Assembly: GCF_002157145.1 (NCBI RefSeq)
Contig: NZ_CP021361.1
Coordinates: forward strand, 1,302,001-1,366,000
Reading direction: 5' to 3'
Length of the DNA: 64,000 nucleotides
Origin: Acidovorax carolinensis
Lineage (GTDB): Bacteria; Pseudomonadota; Gammaproteobacteria; Burkholderiales; Burkholderiaceae_C
The notes under the pieces were generated by a model. It saw only the letters and a program-made list of their open reading frames with translations. It searched no databases and was not told the origin of the DNA. The stretch's first letter is position 1; each line of letters starts with the position of its first letter. Shown piece after piece: positions 63,674 through 64,000 of the stretch. The position numbers were made by a program, and so were the translations under genes.

Positions 63674-63891
63674 GGCGGGTAGGGAGGAGGTGCGCGCCGT
63701 CCGGGGCCGGGCGGGGCTTATACTTCGGCGGATTGTAGCTGAGGGGGTTGTCATGACGGTGCGCTGTTGCCGCTGGTGATTTCGCTGGGCGCCCAAGGCT
63801 GGGCGCATCCCCTCGCAGGGCCCAACCCTTTCGCTGCAGGGTGAGCTGGCTTCACCCGTCCCCCCATCAAGTCTCTCGTTACAGAAATCCC

Positions 63892-64000
63892 ATGAGTTTG
63901 CGCATCTACAACACGCTGTCGCGTGCCTTGGAAGATTTTTCCCCGCTCGAACCTGGTCATGTGCGCATGTATGTGTGCGGCATGACCATCTATGACCTGT
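63892..64000 (+). CDS. cysS: Cysteinyl-tRNA synthetase (5' end only)
   Basis: The first 36 codons ([20 protein letters not shown] then [16 protein letters not shown]) match CysRS, including the zinc-ligating Cys in [10 protein letters not shown] before the class I active site. The window ends inside the gene. The divergent TPR gene starts at 63673, so the 218-bp gap holds both promoters. Confidence 0.93.
   Translation, partial: MSLRIYNTLSRALEDFSPLEPGHVRMYVCGMTIYDL

Overview
The window comes from the chromosome of a GC-rich betaproteobacterium, most likely Acidovorax or a close relative in the Comamonadaceae. This rests on the gene order gltA-sdhEBADC / gntR / mdh-citE-like-acnB, the ybgC-tolQRA and ribBX-ribH-nusB clusters, and a dispersed palindromic repeat with a TAGCGCTT/AAGCGCTA core. 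No search was run, so the genus is an inference.

Layout. 1-7.6 kb: 3' part of rnk; an SplB-like radical SAM gene behind a perfect LexA (SOS) box; a divergent pair of SbtA-type bicarbonate transporter and LysR regulator; an eptA lipid A phosphoethanolamine transferase; the glutathione-dependent formaldehyde pair frmA-fghA. 7.7-19.4 kb: a TCA cluster with gltA and sdhCDABE on the minus strand, a GntR regulator, and divergent mdh, CitE-like lyase, a small secreted protein and acnB. 19.5-20.4 kb: an IS5-family element inserted exactly at the stop codon of trhP. 20.4-29.2 kb: trhP, the Tol envelope operon, an aminotransferase, nusB-ribH-ribBX, a ferredoxin and a DUF938 methyltransferase. 29.2-33.5 kb: a two-copy tandem repeat with DnaA boxes, DUF427, NUDIX, an SDR dehydrogenase and gshA. 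33.6-37 kb: modABC with divergent modE and a strong ModE-type operator. 37.1-38.2 kb: an IS30-family element inside one copy of the dispersed repeat.

38.2-48.9 kb is mostly housekeeping: rbgA, truC, a DHH phosphoesterase, a nuclease, vanZ-panE, an RluE-type synthase, an M23 peptidase and a cardiolipin synthase. 49-54 kb is an accessory stretch with a MntA-HepT toxin-antitoxin pair, a DUF4160-DUF2442 pair, an AT-rich orphan gene, and a second, divergent copy of the glnS 3' end. 54-64 kb returns to housekeeping genes: glnS, aroQ, arfB, ygiD, an esterase, mtfA, lpxH, ppiB, ppiA, a TPR protein and the start of cysS.

Six genes (tolA, ribBX, the DUF938 gene, gshA, a small unknown gene and glnS) each lack a single base in a short G/C run. 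Several should be essential, so unpolished homopolymer errors are the likeliest explanation; they are listed as frameshifted genes. The most unusual biology is the duplicated glnS 3' end with its captured cargo, the insertion of both IS elements at copies of the palindromic repeat, the SOS box before the radical SAM gene, and the tandem DnaA-box repeat.
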